Under the pieces are notes generated by a model. It saw only the letters and a program-made list of their open reading frames with translations, had not been told where the DNA came from and ran no database searches. Positions 1-9,410 of a stretch of 64,000 nt of DNA are shown in pieces. The translations under genes and the position numbers were made by a program. The first letter of the stretch is position 1; each line of letters opens with the position of its first letter. Source of the stretch: CAZLPW01 sp964561495 (GTDB taxonomy: Bacteria; Fidelibacterota; Marinisomatia; Marinisomatales; UBA1611); assembly GCA_964561495.1 (NCBI GenBank), contig CAZLPW010000002.1, positions 36,573 through 100,572 of the forward strand. Direction: 5' to 3'.

Positions 1-248
1 GCTTGAAAACCAAAACCACCACTATTTGTTCCTGTTACAGTTAGAGTAACCTCATAAGTTGTTCCGGGTGTATATTCTGTTGGTAAACCAGTAAAAACAA
101 CCGATCCATTTCCACTATTAGCAGAACCAGCATGGCACGAGGTGCAATTGTTAAAGTTTGGAGCATTGTTAGCATTCCCAGCAGGAGGACCTGCATGGTA
201 TGCTACTAAAAACGAACCTAAAAAAAAGTAAGTAGCTATTCTTTTCAT
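1..248 (-). CDS. Secreted CxxCH (haem c-type motif) protein, 3' part outside window
   Basis: The first 82 residues are present; the C-terminus lies beyond base 1. A signal peptide (MKRIATYFFLGSFLVAYHA) is followed by CTSCH at residues 35-39, a covalent haem c attachment motif. The sequence after it is rich in Gly, Thr and Val (GTTYEVTLTVTG) and looks like an Ig-like/Reelin-type beta sandwich, as in 'choice-of-anchor V' surface proteins that pair one CxxCH with such a domain. It is the last visible gene of the long minus-strand run, 19 bases after the stop of the preceding gene, with a very strong ribosome binding site. Seen: signal peptide, CxxCH and start. Domain name and extracellular electron-carrier role are inference. 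Confidence 0.7.
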   Translation of the reverse strand, partial: MKRIATYFFLGSFLVAYHAGPPAGNANNAPNFNNCTSCHAGSANSGNGSVVFTGLPTEYTPGTTYEVTLTVTGTNSGGFGFQ

Positions 249-257
249 AATTAAAAA

Positions 258-264
258 CCCTCCT
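258..264 (-). promoter_or_regulatory. Strong Shine-Dalgarno for the CxxCH gene
   Basis: Read on the minus strand this is AGGAGGG, nine bases before the ATG at 248. Most genes nearby have weak or no SD and rely on overlap, so this one probably gets high independent translation. Confidence 0.65.
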
Positions 265-267
265 AGT

Positions 268-2409
268 TTATTTTATAATTAAAAATTTTCCTTCTTTTAT
301 TATTCCAGTAATCTTGTCTTCAACAGTAAACAGATATAAACCTGATGCTGTAGCCTGATCATGCATCGTAACTAAATCCCAGGCATGTTCCCCACCAGAC
401 ATGATAGGATTTTTCCGTTCATCAATATTACTTATATCAGCTCCACGGTAAATATCATCATGCTGAATCACATTTACAAGGTCACCAGCGAGTGAGAATA
501 TACGAATCTCAGCTTTTTTTGGCAGACCCCTAAACCAAATCATTTTATCTCGACTACTGTAGCCATCCCAAACCGCCTGCCCCCTGTAGGGATTCGGATA
601 TACAGTTGGCTCCCAACTGTCACCGCTCACTGAGGGTTGACCAGAATAAAGATAAACACGATTACTGTAGATAGAACTTTCCAAGCTGCCCAGATTTGCG
701 TCTGGATCGCCTTGGTCATAAGCAGTAACAGAATAATAATTTAACCATCCATCTTTAACCCCTTCATTTATAAAACGGTAATGATAAAAATTTGAATCAA
801 TTTCTATACTATCAGGATCTCCATATTGGTTCTTAATCTGAATATTATCAAAACCTGTATTGTAACCAATCTCATTTCTAATATCAAACTCCCCAAGAAG
901 GCTAAACTCCCCAAGTGATTCATTAGCTGTTTTCCTTGCCCCATAAACTTTATACCCTTCAAAGTCTTCTGTCTGGCTTATTGGATCTAAAAATGATTCT
1001 GCATTGTTTTTCCAATAAAGTGTTACCTTATTTGATTCCACAGCAATTTTCATATCTGGTGTTGGGGGTGGCGCAGGTAATATATAACGATCCATCTTCT
1101 GGTTATCGTTTTTATCCTCACCATCATCTAGCTTATTATTCCGGTTCTTGTCTTCTCCATCATAGGCTTTTTGTGCCCAATCATAGTTGACATATAAATT
1201 CCCCCTTCTATCGGGAGAGTCTCCACTAGCCCCAGATACCCATCTTGCACAAACAACAGTAAACGCTATAGCACATGAATCACCAGGAGCCAAGGTCCAG
1301 GATGTGGAGTCTGGGTTTCTAGGATCAGATCCTATTGGCCCACCAGAGACAAGAAAGAGCCAGCTGTTTTCAGCTGACGGGTAACCCTCACTTGTATACT
1401 CTGGGCCAGTCCCCTTGGGTACAGATGAGCTTAGCTTTTCATATCGAGCATTATCATCAACAGGCATACTGTATGATGGATAGCTACTATTATTTGAATT
1501 TGTCCATACCCACTGATTATAGTATGTCCTGAAATTTTTCATCGGGATACTTCCACCTAGGATTGATACACCAACATAAGATTCGGCCCAGCCATCATCA
1601 CCATCAGCATCATATTGATATGCAATATCTCTAGAAAACCCCATCTGGTCAACAGATTGATCAAAACCATCTAGATTATCATACCAAGTAAATCCACCAC
1701 CAGGGGTGTAATAATCAGTATAATTAAAATTTGCAACGGATGGATCCACCCATATCCCAGCATAAATATTATGAATAGTATCAGAAGAAATATTTTTAAA
1801 ATTATAGTTCATAATCACGAATGCATCTGCATAAGAATAGTTCCAGCTATAAGATTCCAGGTGAATATCTAAGCCCAAGGGGCTATGATTTGAAATCCCT
1901 TGCGCATCAGAAGAACTGACTCCATAGTCTTTGAAATCAATAATTAGATCTTGGTGTGATATAGCATAAGGAGAATAATATTGAGCCATAGAGTCTTGAG
2001 TTGTTGAAGAGATAGAAGATCGTATTTTGATCTGATCATCAGCAAAAAATTCAAACCCCTCATCTCCTGATTCAAAAACACCGTCTACGATAGCAGTTGA
2101 GACTCTCCTCTGCCCATTGACAATCCCACCCACCCATAATCCAGCATAAGAAAAATGTTCCACCTGCTCTCTCTTCGTCTCTGTATACTGTTTATACTCA
2201 CAGGAGGGATGTATACTCCCATCTTCCATCCTATTCCATCCGTTACCTAAAATTCCAAAGTTGGTAATTGTTAACCCTAACTGTCCTACTGAGCTATACT
2301 TGTCATACTGATCCTGAGCAGTGGCCCTAAAAACTGTCCGAGTTCCATTTGTTCTTTGTCCCGATAAAATTCCTAAAAAAATAAATGCGACTGATAAGTA
2401 CTTTATCAT
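268..2409 (-). CDS. Large secreted protein with FN3-like and Por-type C-terminal sorting domain
   Basis: 713 residues with a signal peptide (MIKYLSVAFIFLGILSG then Gln). The body is a beta-rich, aromatic-rich region without a domain I recognise. An acidic Ca-binding-like stretch (DKNRNNKLDDGEDKNDN) lies near residue 420-435, followed by a fibronectin type III-like segment (near 450-600) and a final ~80 residues starting at YPNPYRG and ending GLYLFTVEDKITG...GKFLIIK. That tail is the typical T9SS type A sorting domain pattern. The ATG overlaps the preceding stop by four bases, so translation is coupled. Likely a surface-attached or secreted structural protein; the specific function is unknown. 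Confidence 0.75.
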   Translation of the reverse strand: MIKYLSVAFIFLGILSGQRTNGTRTVFRATAQDQYDKYSSVGQLGLTITNFGILGNGWNRMEDGSIHPSCEYKQYTETKREQVEHFSYAGLWVGGIVNGQRRVSTAIVDGVFESGDEGFEFFADDQIKIRSSISSTTQDSMAQYYSPYAISHQDLIIDFKDYGVSSSDAQGISNHSPLGLDIHLESYSWNYSYADAFVIMNYNFKNISSDTIHNIYAGIWVDPSVANFNYTDYYTPGGGFTWYDNLDGFDQSVDQMGFSRDIAYQYDADGDDGWAESYVGVSILGGSIPMKNFRTYYNQWVWTNSNNSSYPSYSMPVDDNARYEKLSSSVPKGTGPEYTSEGYPSAENSWLFLVSGGPIGSDPRNPDSTSWTLAPGDSCAIAFTVVCARWVSGASGDSPDRRGNLYVNYDWAQKAYDGEDKNRNNKLDDGEDKNDNQKMDRYILPAPPPTPDMKIAVESNKVTLYWKNNAESFLDPISQTEDFEGYKVYGARKTANESLGEFSLLGEFDIRNEIGYNTGFDNIQIKNQYGDPDSIEIDSNFYHYRFINEGVKDGWLNYYSVTAYDQGDPDANLGSLESSIYSNRVYLYSGQPSVSGDSWEPTVYPNPYRGQAVWDGYSSRDKMIWFRGLPKKAEIRIFSLAGDLVNVIQHDDIYRGADISNIDERKNPIMSGGEHAWDLVTMHDQATASGLYLFTVEDKITGIIKEGKFLIIK

Positions 2410-4163
2410 TTTAGATATAATACTTTTTTAATATTTACCTCGTTTAGCCCTTCCATCTTAAGTATATATATACCAGATGAGTTATTTTTCGCATTCCAAT
2501 GAAAATTATAACTCCCAGGATTTAGATTCCTTTCAAATAATTTTTCAACAAATAATCCTTTTATAGTATAGACCCTGACTGAATAATCTCCTGGCCTGGA
2601 TATATTATATACAATTCTAGTTGTTGAATTAAATGGATTTGGAAAAGCTCCAATAAGACCAAAACTCCTTGGAAAACTTTTGATATTATTTTCTACATAT
2701 AAATTTTGCCAATCAGTCCCAGGTGTCCCATAGTCTCCATTTCCATATTGTAATTCAGACGAATACCAATTCTCATAGATGCTATTATCTAGATCAGGGT
2801 CATGGACTTCCATGGAAACGCCACCCTCATACGCCCAAGAGTTTGTATAATGAACTTCATCCAATATCGCACCAGAGCTATCCATTAAAATAATTTCATC
2901 ATTACTTGATAGGGTAAAATTACTGTATTGATAACCAACGCTAATTCCACCATTTAGGTCCTCATTACTATTCCTCGCCAAAACGAAATATTGTCCTGGT
3001 TCTACCATAATATCTAAATCTTCACCTTCAATTATATGATAATCATTATCAAGATCTTTTATTATCCATCCATGAATATTAATACTTGTATCAGTTGAGT
3101 TATAAATCTCAAACCATTCTCCATAGGAATCAGAAACTGCAGATGGATCTGGCATTACCTCTGTTATTGAAACACCAGAAAGACCATAGATCAAATCATT
3201 AAAAAATAGATCCATATAGATTGGAAGGTGATCAGATGCATCATGTAAGGCATCCGCTATTTCATTACTCACTGATGCATTATTACCACTATTTATTGCC
3301 TGATTAAAGTGACTTCCATCATTACCAAATGTTTCATATGAATCTTCTATATAATATATATCTGATGAATCGCTAAGAAGTGAAGAAGAAACAAACAACC
3401 AGTCAAAACGATCATCCATTCCACCAGGCGCACCACCACCAAAACTAGTCGTTCTAGGTGACTGAGTATGAACATCAGCAAAAGATGAATTGTTATGCCA
3501 GTTCCCGATCCGATTGATCGGATCATATAGCCTTCCATTATTATTTTCAGTTGAACCAGTTAACATTTCGAATGCTGGTTCTGACGATTGATTATTCGAA
3601 TAAATATTAAAATCTCCAGCAACAATAAAATAGTTCTCATTTAATTCATTCAAATAACTCCTAAGCACGGTAGCTTCTTCAAGCCTTTGCGCTGCATTTG
3701 ATTGACCTGAACTCGCCTTGAAATGCACTCCATATATATATATATCCTTCCCAGAAGTATTGTGAATTATTTTCCATTCGATCACATCCCTCGTTCCAGA
3801 TGTTTGAGCAGTATTAACTTCAGATGTACTAATAAAAGAAAAAAGATCCTGACGATAATAAAGCGCAATATCTTGAGAAGCGGTTTGATTAATAAAACTC
3901 GCACCCGCCCAAATATCTGGTTCAATCTGATCAAGAACATCAGATTTAAAATGAGAAAATCCTGTCTGCCCAGACACCTCTTGTACAACAATTAAATCTG
4001 GTTCAATAATACTTATTATAGATCTAAAATCACCTTCGCGATCATTTTCATCTTCAAAATTCAAAAGATTATAGGTCATAATTCTAACTGTACTTGCTTG
4101 TAATGAGCAGATCGATAAAAGAATAATAAATACCAAAAAATAATTTTTAATCAATAGTCGCAT
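2406..4163 (-). CDS. Secreted endonuclease/exonuclease/phosphatase-family protein with lamin-tail and sorting domains
   Basis: About 585 residues. After a signal peptide comes an EEP fold (MTYNLLNFED near the start, VVQEV, GDFN, and SDHLP with the catalytic His), the arrangement of DNase I-like metal-dependent nucleases. A lamin-tail domain follows (ITEVMPDPS...GEWFEIYNS), then a C-terminal T9SS-type sorting domain (FPNPFNSTTRI ... GIYILKM...KKVLYLK). This architecture is typical of extracellular nucleases that scavenge phosphate or degrade extracellular DNA. I prefer the ATG at 4163 over an in-frame TTG at 4175; either overlaps the asparaginase gene. EEP and LTD assignments are strong, the substrate is inferred. 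Confidence 0.88.
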   Translation of the reverse strand: MRLLIKNYFLVFIILLSICSLQASTVRIMTYNLLNFEDENDREGDFRSIISIIEPDLIVVQEVSGQTGFSHFKSDVLDQIEPDIWAGASFINQTASQDIALYYRQDLFSFISTSEVNTAQTSGTRDVIEWKIIHNTSGKDIYIYGVHFKASSGQSNAAQRLEEATVLRSYLNELNENYFIVAGDFNIYSNNQSSEPAFEMLTGSTENNNGRLYDPINRIGNWHNNSSFADVHTQSPRTTSFGGGAPGGMDDRFDWLFVSSSLLSDSSDIYYIEDSYETFGNDGSHFNQAINSGNNASVSNEIADALHDASDHLPIYMDLFFNDLIYGLSGVSITEVMPDPSAVSDSYGEWFEIYNSTDTSINIHGWIIKDLDNDYHIIEGEDLDIMVEPGQYFVLARNSNEDLNGGISVGYQYSNFTLSSNDEIILMDSSGAILDEVHYTNSWAYEGGVSMEVHDPDLDNSIYENWYSSELQYGNGDYGTPGTDWQNLYVENNIKSFPRSFGLIGAFPNPFNSTTRIVYNISRPGDYSVRVYTIKGLFVEKLFERNLNPGSYNFHWNAKNNSSGIYILKMEGLNEVNIKKVLYLK

Positions 4164-5124
4164 TAATCCTGCCAATAGTAAAATTATTATGGTTTTTTAA
4201 AGAAATCTCGCTATAATTCTTCAAACTCAGTTTTTCTGAATTACTTAAAAGGCCTAAATAATCTAATACTTTCATCGTTGCAGGGGAAAGCGCCCTAAAA
4301 TTTCCATCCAATACCTTTAGAGCAATACCAATACATCCTCTGTCAGGAACACGCACCGAAACTCCTCTAATGGCCTCACCGCCAATCTTAGTTACTGCTT
4401 TTCCATTTAGTGCCTTAATAAAATCCGTATCAAACCCCCCAGTTCCAGAAATTAGAAAAGGAAACTCAACCATAGAATCATAAGCAATATTTAATTCTTT
4501 AAACCTAGATGATCCAAAAATTTGATATAGATTAGCCATTTCTTTTAGCGTTAAAAAAGGTGTCGGAGCCGAACAACCATCAATACTAGTTGAAATTTTA
4601 TTCCGATCTGTATATTCTTTAAGTAAAGAAAAAATATTTTTTTGCACAGGATGATTTTTTTTAATGTAACCACTGGTACTTCCCACTAAATGCATAGCCA
4701 AAGCAAGCATCCCTGCATGCTTCCCACTGCAGTTGTTGTGAATAGCATGGGCAGACATTTTTTTTTGAACTAATTCCCTTCGACTTGATTGATCTGAAGG
4801 ATAGTGTGCACCACATTCAAATTCATCAATATTAAGGCCAAGATAATCCATCATTTCTTTTGCAGTTTCAACATGCATTGGCTCTCCACGATGAGATGCG
4901 CACATTAATGCAATATGTTTTTTTGAAAATCCAGCTGCCTTAGTAGCTCCCAATTTAATAGCAGCAGCAGCCTGAAATGGCTTAAAGGCAGACCGAAAAC
5001 ACGTATAATAATCTGGATCTCCAGAAGAAAAGATTATTTCTCCCTTATTATCTACTGCTACAGCGTATACAGTATGAATACTTTCAATATATTCACCTCG
5101 TTTTACTTTACAATTAATTAACAC
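4147..5124 (-). CDS. Asparaginase II family protein
   Basis: 325 residues matching the L-asparaginase II family (PF06089), distinct from classical AnsA/AnsB. Conserved blocks visible are RGEYIES near the N-terminus, FRSAFKPFQAAAAI, CASHRGEPMHV, NNCSGKHAGML and GCSAPTP. The family has thermolabile asparaginases of Rhizobium type; substrate here is untested. The start is GTG, 11 bases inside the upstream deacetylase gene, and no better ATG exists before the RGEYIES block. No signal peptide, so it should be cytoplasmic although its operon neighbours are exported. Confidence 0.85.
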   Translation of the reverse strand: MLINCKVKRGEYIESIHTVYAVAVDNKGEIIFSSGDPDYYTCFRSAFKPFQAAAAIKLGATKAAGFSKKHIALMCASHRGEPMHVETAKEMMDYLGLNIDEFECGAHYPSDQSSRRELVQKKMSAHAIHNNCSGKHAGMLALAMHLVGSTSGYIKKNHPVQKNIFSLLKEYTDRNKISTSIDGCSAPTPFLTLKEMANLYQIFGSSRFKELNIAYDSMVEFPFLISGTGGFDTDFIKALNGKAVTKIGGEAIRGVSVRVPDRGCIGIALKVLDGNFRALSPATMKVLDYLGLLSNSEKLSLKNYSEISLKNHNNFTIGRINATID

Positions 5125-5977
5125 TATTTACTGCAATTATTTTTGATACATTCTCAAACACAAAGCCCTCATTAATTAGGTCTGGTATTTTTATTCTAAG
5201 GACCTCAAGAGTGCTCTTCTTTACATGTCCTATCCCGATAGCATACCCATCGCGTTCTGCAATATTGGCTAGAGACTCTAACTGGGCCATGATTTTCTCT
5301 TCTTCAGAATCATTATCAAGAAACACATTCCTTTGTGCAAACGGGATACGCCATGAACGCATAACTTTTTCAGCAACGGTTTCAGGTGTAGTCCTGCTAT
5401 CAACAAAAAATTTGTTTTCTTCTTTAAGCACTTCAGCAATAAAATTCATGAGCCTAAAATCCGATGTTGCCACTGATCCTTGGTGATTATTCATCCCTAT
5501 AGCCTGAGGGATCTGTTTAAATGCAGCTTTTATTCTTTCTCTAACTATAATTGAATCCGAATTTCTTAGTAAAATAAAATTTTCTTCTCCTTTATTATTT
5601 CCAGAATTTTCCATTGGCATATGGATAATTATTTCAAACCCTTTTTCTGAAGCCTTATTTGAAAAAGAAGTACTATGAGCATGGCCAGGAATTACTGCAC
5701 ATGTTATTTTTATATTTAGATTTAAAAAACCATCTGATATTTCATCATTTCTATAACCAAAATCATCAATGATTAAAACTATTTTACCTTTTATATTTTC
5801 AGGTTTTTCATTCGAATGTTTTTTTTCTTCAACTAGAGGAACCTGATCTTCAATTAACTCTTTTGATTTAAGACTCATCGGCTCTTCAATAGATATTCTT
5901 TTTATAAGCACAAGAAGTATTACTATAACTAAAAGCAAAAAATAAATAACAGGAGTACGAAAATCTAATCTATTCAT
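5114..5977 (-). CDS. Divergent polysaccharide deacetylase (YibQ/DUF610 family)
   Basis: 287 residues: one N-terminal membrane anchor (residues ~10-27), a charged linker, then the divergent polysaccharide deacetylase domain (PF04748). Visible hallmarks are IVLIIDDFGYR, AVIPGHAHS, EIIIHMPME, GMNNHQGSVATSD, FFVDSRTT, FLDND and IGIGHVK. The His and Asp residues are placed as in NodB-like metal-dependent deacetylases. Expected location is periplasmic face of the inner membrane, acting on an envelope glycan or peptidoglycan-related substrate; the substrate is not known for the family. Its ATG overlaps the PorQ-like stop by four bases. Confidence 0.87.
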   Translation of the reverse strand: MNRLDFRTPVIYFLLLVIVILLVLIKRISIEEPMSLKSKELIEDQVPLVEEKKHSNEKPENIKGKIVLIIDDFGYRNDEISDGFLNLNIKITCAVIPGHAHSTSFSNKASEKGFEIIIHMPMENSGNNKGEENFILLRNSDSIIVRERIKAAFKQIPQAIGMNNHQGSVATSDFRLMNFIAEVLKEENKFFVDSRTTPETVAEKVMRSWRIPFAQRNVFLDNDSEEEKIMAQLESLANIAERDGYAIGIGHVKKSTLEVLRIKIPDLINEGFVFENVSKIIAVNSVN

Positions 5978-6840
5978 GGTAGCGGTATATCCAAAGATAT
6001 TGATTGAGGATAACCAATGTTTTGAGATCCAAATCTAATTCCATAACGAATACTATAGCCCCTGGATTCTAAACCAAAACCAGTCGAAGAGGTAAAAACA
6101 TCCTGATTAAAAGATGATCCAGCCATAATAATTAAAGATTTCCAACGAAACATATTTCCCAAACAAAATTGATATTTAGCAGAAAACTTATTCCACTCTA
6201 TTGTTGCATAAATATTATCAACATAGTTTTTGAAACGAATTTTTTTTTCAAACCCCACCAAAACCCTTGTTGGTAGATCTGGTTTTTCCAATTCAAACTT
6301 AGATATGGTGCCTATATTAATTACTGAAAAACCTATCGAAAAAGACTTGCTAAAACGATGCAAATACCCTCCCCCTAATGTATACCCATCTGCGCTTTGA
6401 TTCAAAATTCCCATTCGTATTCTCGAAAAAGAAAATCCATATGCACCTCGTCTAATATCATATGAAAATCCTATAGTTGCAGAAAAGCCGAATGCTGAAA
6501 AATATGCTAATGGTTTGTCAACAGGCTTGTTGTCTCTAAGCTCAAGATCAGATAGGTCAGTATGGTCTACACGAATATGAAGAGTGCGAGTTTTAAATCT
6601 TTGGTTATATGATATATGGGAATTTGATGCACCTCCAAACCATGAACCTTGCGAAATGGAAAATTTCGGATTGGATTTTGGCGCATTATAAAGTGCAGGA
6701 TTAACAGAAGAATAAAAAGATGAAGCGGGATGACTCCCTATCGCAAGCTCTTGAGCTGTTGAGGGTAAGGTTAAAAACTGAGTACCAACGGCTAAAATTG
6801 GCGTTAGACTTATTTGCCATATTTTAAAAACGAAACGCAT
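5974..6840 (-). CDS. PorQ-like outer-membrane beta-barrel protein
   Basis: 288 residues with a signal peptide whose probable cleavage leaves QELAIGSHPASSF at the N-terminus. The rest is alternating amphipathic beta strands (GFSATIGFSYDIRRGAYGFSFSRIRMG) ending in a barrel-like tail, the profile of PorQ/PorP-type outer-membrane proteins linked to the Por secretion system. It overlaps the PorV-like gene by 17 bases. The N-terminal motif with SVNPALYNAP resembles the NPA motif seen near the start of PorV/PorQ proteins. Assignment to PorQ rather than a general PorV/UPF0164 relative is tentative. Confidence 0.65.
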   Translation of the reverse strand: MRFVFKIWQISLTPILAVGTQFLTLPSTAQELAIGSHPASSFYSSVNPALYNAPKSNPKFSISQGSWFGGASNSHISYNQRFKTRTLHIRVDHTDLSDLELRDNKPVDKPLAYFSAFGFSATIGFSYDIRRGAYGFSFSRIRMGILNQSADGYTLGGGYLHRFSKSFSIGFSVINIGTISKFELEKPDLPTRVLVGFEKKIRFKNYVDNIYATIEWNKFSAKYQFCLGNMFRWKSLIIMAGSSFNQDVFTSSTGFGLESRGYSIRYGIRFGSQNIGYPQSISLDIPLP

Positions 6841-7740
6841 AAGAAATCGTATGTGCTCCTTGCGATGCCCAGTCTATGGAGAAAGAATAATCTAAATGTG
6901 AATCAAACGGACGTATCATTTCATACTGATAGCCAAAACCAAATCCAATCCTATTATTACCAAAACCACCTCTGATTTTATACTGATCTTGTAGAACATA
7001 TTCTAAACCTGCCCTTGGAAGAAAGCCCATATAGGTATCATGATCAGTAATAATACCTATGTCACCCACTAAAAGAAGGCCGTCAAATTCTGCTCTGGAA
7101 CCAATTTTATATATAGTTGGGAACTCATCTTTATAGGGACTGCCCATAGAAAACACATCATTGGTATTCCACTGATAATTTGAACTCATATCTTGAACCA
7201 TAATTCCAATAGTATTACTATCCCCAGTTTTAATCAAAAAACCAATATCAAATCCAATTCCAGAACCAGTCAACTGATCGTCCAAAGTAATCGGCAATTC
7301 ATTGCGTAATATTTTAATATTTGAACCAAAAGATAACCACGGTAAAACCCGTATCGCAAAAGTAACCATAAAAGCATATTCTCCTGTCTGCATAATCTCT
7401 GTTTTCTCACCTGCACTGGTACATTTGTAACCCCTGAATTAATTACGGACAAACCTAGACCAGCAGTAGGTGGAAGAGGGAAAGCAATACTTGTTGCCGC
7501 TACCCTACGATCCAGGGTCATATTAGAATAGGTAAAGCCAACTTCTCTTTCAATTAAAAATGCTGCCCACGCTGGATTGTTGAAAACAGCAAATCCGTGA
7601 TCAACATCGGCTGTAAAACCACCACCCATCGCGTGAGAACGAGATGTCATCCCCATCCTCAAAAATCCGCCAGAAAAGCCAGCCCAATCTTGAGCACTAA
7701 TCAAAGAAATAAAAATTAAAAAGAAAATAAAAATCTTCAT
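6824..7740 (-). CDS. PorV-like (UPF0164-type) outer-membrane protein, frameshifted
   Basis: Two reading frames together make one ~305-residue protein. The 5' part (from ATG 7740) has a signal peptide leaving QDWAGFSGGF, then MGMTSRSHAMGGG and FNNPAW, the hallmark N-terminus of PorV-type barrels. It reads correctly to GVTNVP, after which the frame degenerates. The next frame resumes with GEKTEIMQTGEYAF and continues with normal barrel strands to IDWASQGAHTISYAFRF. The slip lies at about 7405-7420. In T9SS PorV (LptO) shuttles or anchors cargo at the outer membrane. Start chosen because its ATG overlaps the preceding stop by one base (TAATG). Whether the frameshift is biological or an assembly error cannot be told here. 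Confidence 0.75.
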
Positions 7741-9410
7741 TATTTTACTAAAATAAATTTTACCCACTTCATATTCATAGTTTTATCTTGAGTTGACGAA
7801 TAATTAAGACTAGCAAAATACACCCCATTAGCAACATGGTTTCCATCTTGACCTCGTCCATTCCATTTTATTGCACCTCTATAATCCTCTAGGTTATAAT
7901 TATTTTTGTAAACTTTTTCCATAGCAAAATTATAAACATTCAAATCTAACTTTTCACTAGTTATGGTCCCTGTATGAAACCTAATAAATCCATCACCATC
8001 CATTTGATTATGAATTCTAGGAGAGAATGGATTGGGGTAAGCATAAATTTCCTGACTATTAAAATCAGCCTGAAATATTGACCAATCAGAACCATGAACG
8101 TCACTTGAAAGCGCAACCCCATCAGGAGTCCCAAGCCAAATTCTAATTGAATCTCTTCTTTTATCTATCGTAGCAGTATACACAATATCACTTAAAATTT
8201 GCTTTTGTGATAACATAACCTGATCTACCGCAGGGGCAAACCTAGCCCAATTTATTCCATCTATACTTTTCCAAAGTCCTGACTTTGATGAAACAAGGAC
8301 CAATGAATCTTTTGATGAGATATTATATATCCTTTCACCGAGAAGAGCAGTTTCCCAAGTCTCTCCACCATCTCGAGTATAACTCAAACCCCTTTCTTCG
8401 CCTGGCGAATCTGCGTTAACAGTAGCCGCCCAAATAGTGATCTGCCCCATCCAATACTGCTTTGCTATTCCAACAACAAAATTTCCAGATAATCCGTTCT
8501 CAGGATATGAGTAGTGCTTCCAACGAATGCATTCAATAGAATTATCATTAAACAATGTATCACGAACAATTAAACCCCGGTTAATACCATTGGCTGTTCC
8601 TACCCAAACCGTATCTCCGTAAGCGATAACAGAAAATGCTTTATGGTTATGATTCCCACCATCAATTGGATCTCTGGGGTTTAAATAATAATCTTTTAAA
8701 ACAAATGGGCCTTGGGTGGAATCGTATAAAGCATAACTACATAGATCTAACTCTGATTGGGAATCAAGTGGCAGCGGTATATGACGCCATTCATTCCTTG
8801 AAAAATTATAGTTTCTTAGACCCCCAGCCCAGCTTGCTGTCCAGAAATAATCTTTTGTTATACTCGCATCATACGTGACATTAGCCTGAGCAACTGTAAC
8901 TGGTAATTTTTTAAATTGTCCAATTCCTCCTATAAGATCTATCGAATCTGGTTCACTGTCCATAGGCTGATCGAACAACTTCCAAACAATCGCATTTGTA
9001 TCCTCAGCTGAGAAAGTAATAGCAAGTCCCAAACCCATCTGTATGTCTCCATCATCACCAGAAAATGCTACAAGCATCGTATCACCCAATACAGAAATTG
9101 AAGGAATACCACCCTGAGGTAATAAAAGTGATTCTTCGCCATCAGTAATTGAATCTAAAAAAGTTTTATAAGTTAAAACTCTACTCCCATCATGAACCGC
9201 TAAGCCCCTTCCAGTACCAAACCAAGTTAAGGAATCACCTAATAAACGAATTTCAGCAACCACATTACTTGATAAACCCTGTTGCACCAAAGAATCATTT
9301 AATTCTGTATTTAAAAAAAACCGGCCTGGAATAGTCTGGCTTTTTAAATATGTATTTGCTAAAAAACATATTATAAATAAAAGCTTAAGTGAATAATTAA
9401 ATCTAGTCAT
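7740..9410 (-). CDS. Secreted beta-propeller protein with sorting domain
   Basis: About 556 residues. The signal peptide ends near YLKS with Gln next. The body has repeated propeller blades of the two-component-regulator/sialidase BNR sort: WFGTGRGLAVHDG, WVGTANGINRGL, GLSYTRDGGETWE, GLWKSIDGINW and WLGTPDGVAL. The C-terminus (YAYPNPFSPR ... GVYFASLNY ... VKFILVK) is a FlgD-like/T9SS sorting domain. It sits directly upstream of the PorV-like gene; proteins of this build adjoining PorV occur in related phyla. ATG 9410 preferred over an in-frame TTG at 9416. Function unknown beyond probable surface sensing or adhesion. Confidence 0.75.
   Translation of the reverse strand: MTRFNYSLKLLFIICFLANTYLKSQTIPGRFFLNTELNDSLVQQGLSSNVVAEIRLLGDSLTWFGTGRGLAVHDGSRVLTYKTFLDSITDGEESLLLPQGGIPSISVLGDTMLVAFSGDDGDIQMGLGLAITFSAEDTNAIVWKLFDQPMDSEPDSIDLIGGIGQFKKLPVTVAQANVTYDASITKDYFWTASWAGGLRNYNFSRNEWRHIPLPLDSQSELDLCSYALYDSTQGPFVLKDYYLNPRDPIDGGNHNHKAFSVIAYGDTVWVGTANGINRGLIVRDTLFNDNSIECIRWKHYSYPENGLSGNFVVGIAKQYWMGQITIWAATVNADSPGEERGLSYTRDGGETWETALLGERIYNISSKDSLVLVSSKSGLWKSIDGINWARFAPAVDQVMLSQKQILSDIVYTATIDKRRDSIRIWLGTPDGVALSSDVHGSDWSIFQADFNSQEIYAYPNPFSPRIHNQMDGDGFIRFHTGTITSEKLDLNVYNFAMEKVYKNNYNLEDYRGAIKWNGRGQDGNHVANGVYFASLNYSSTQDKTMNMKWVKFILVK

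Noticed and set aside
3782..3995. Open frames on both strands inside the secreted endonuclease gene
   Set aside because: Frame shadows of a well-supported EEP domain.
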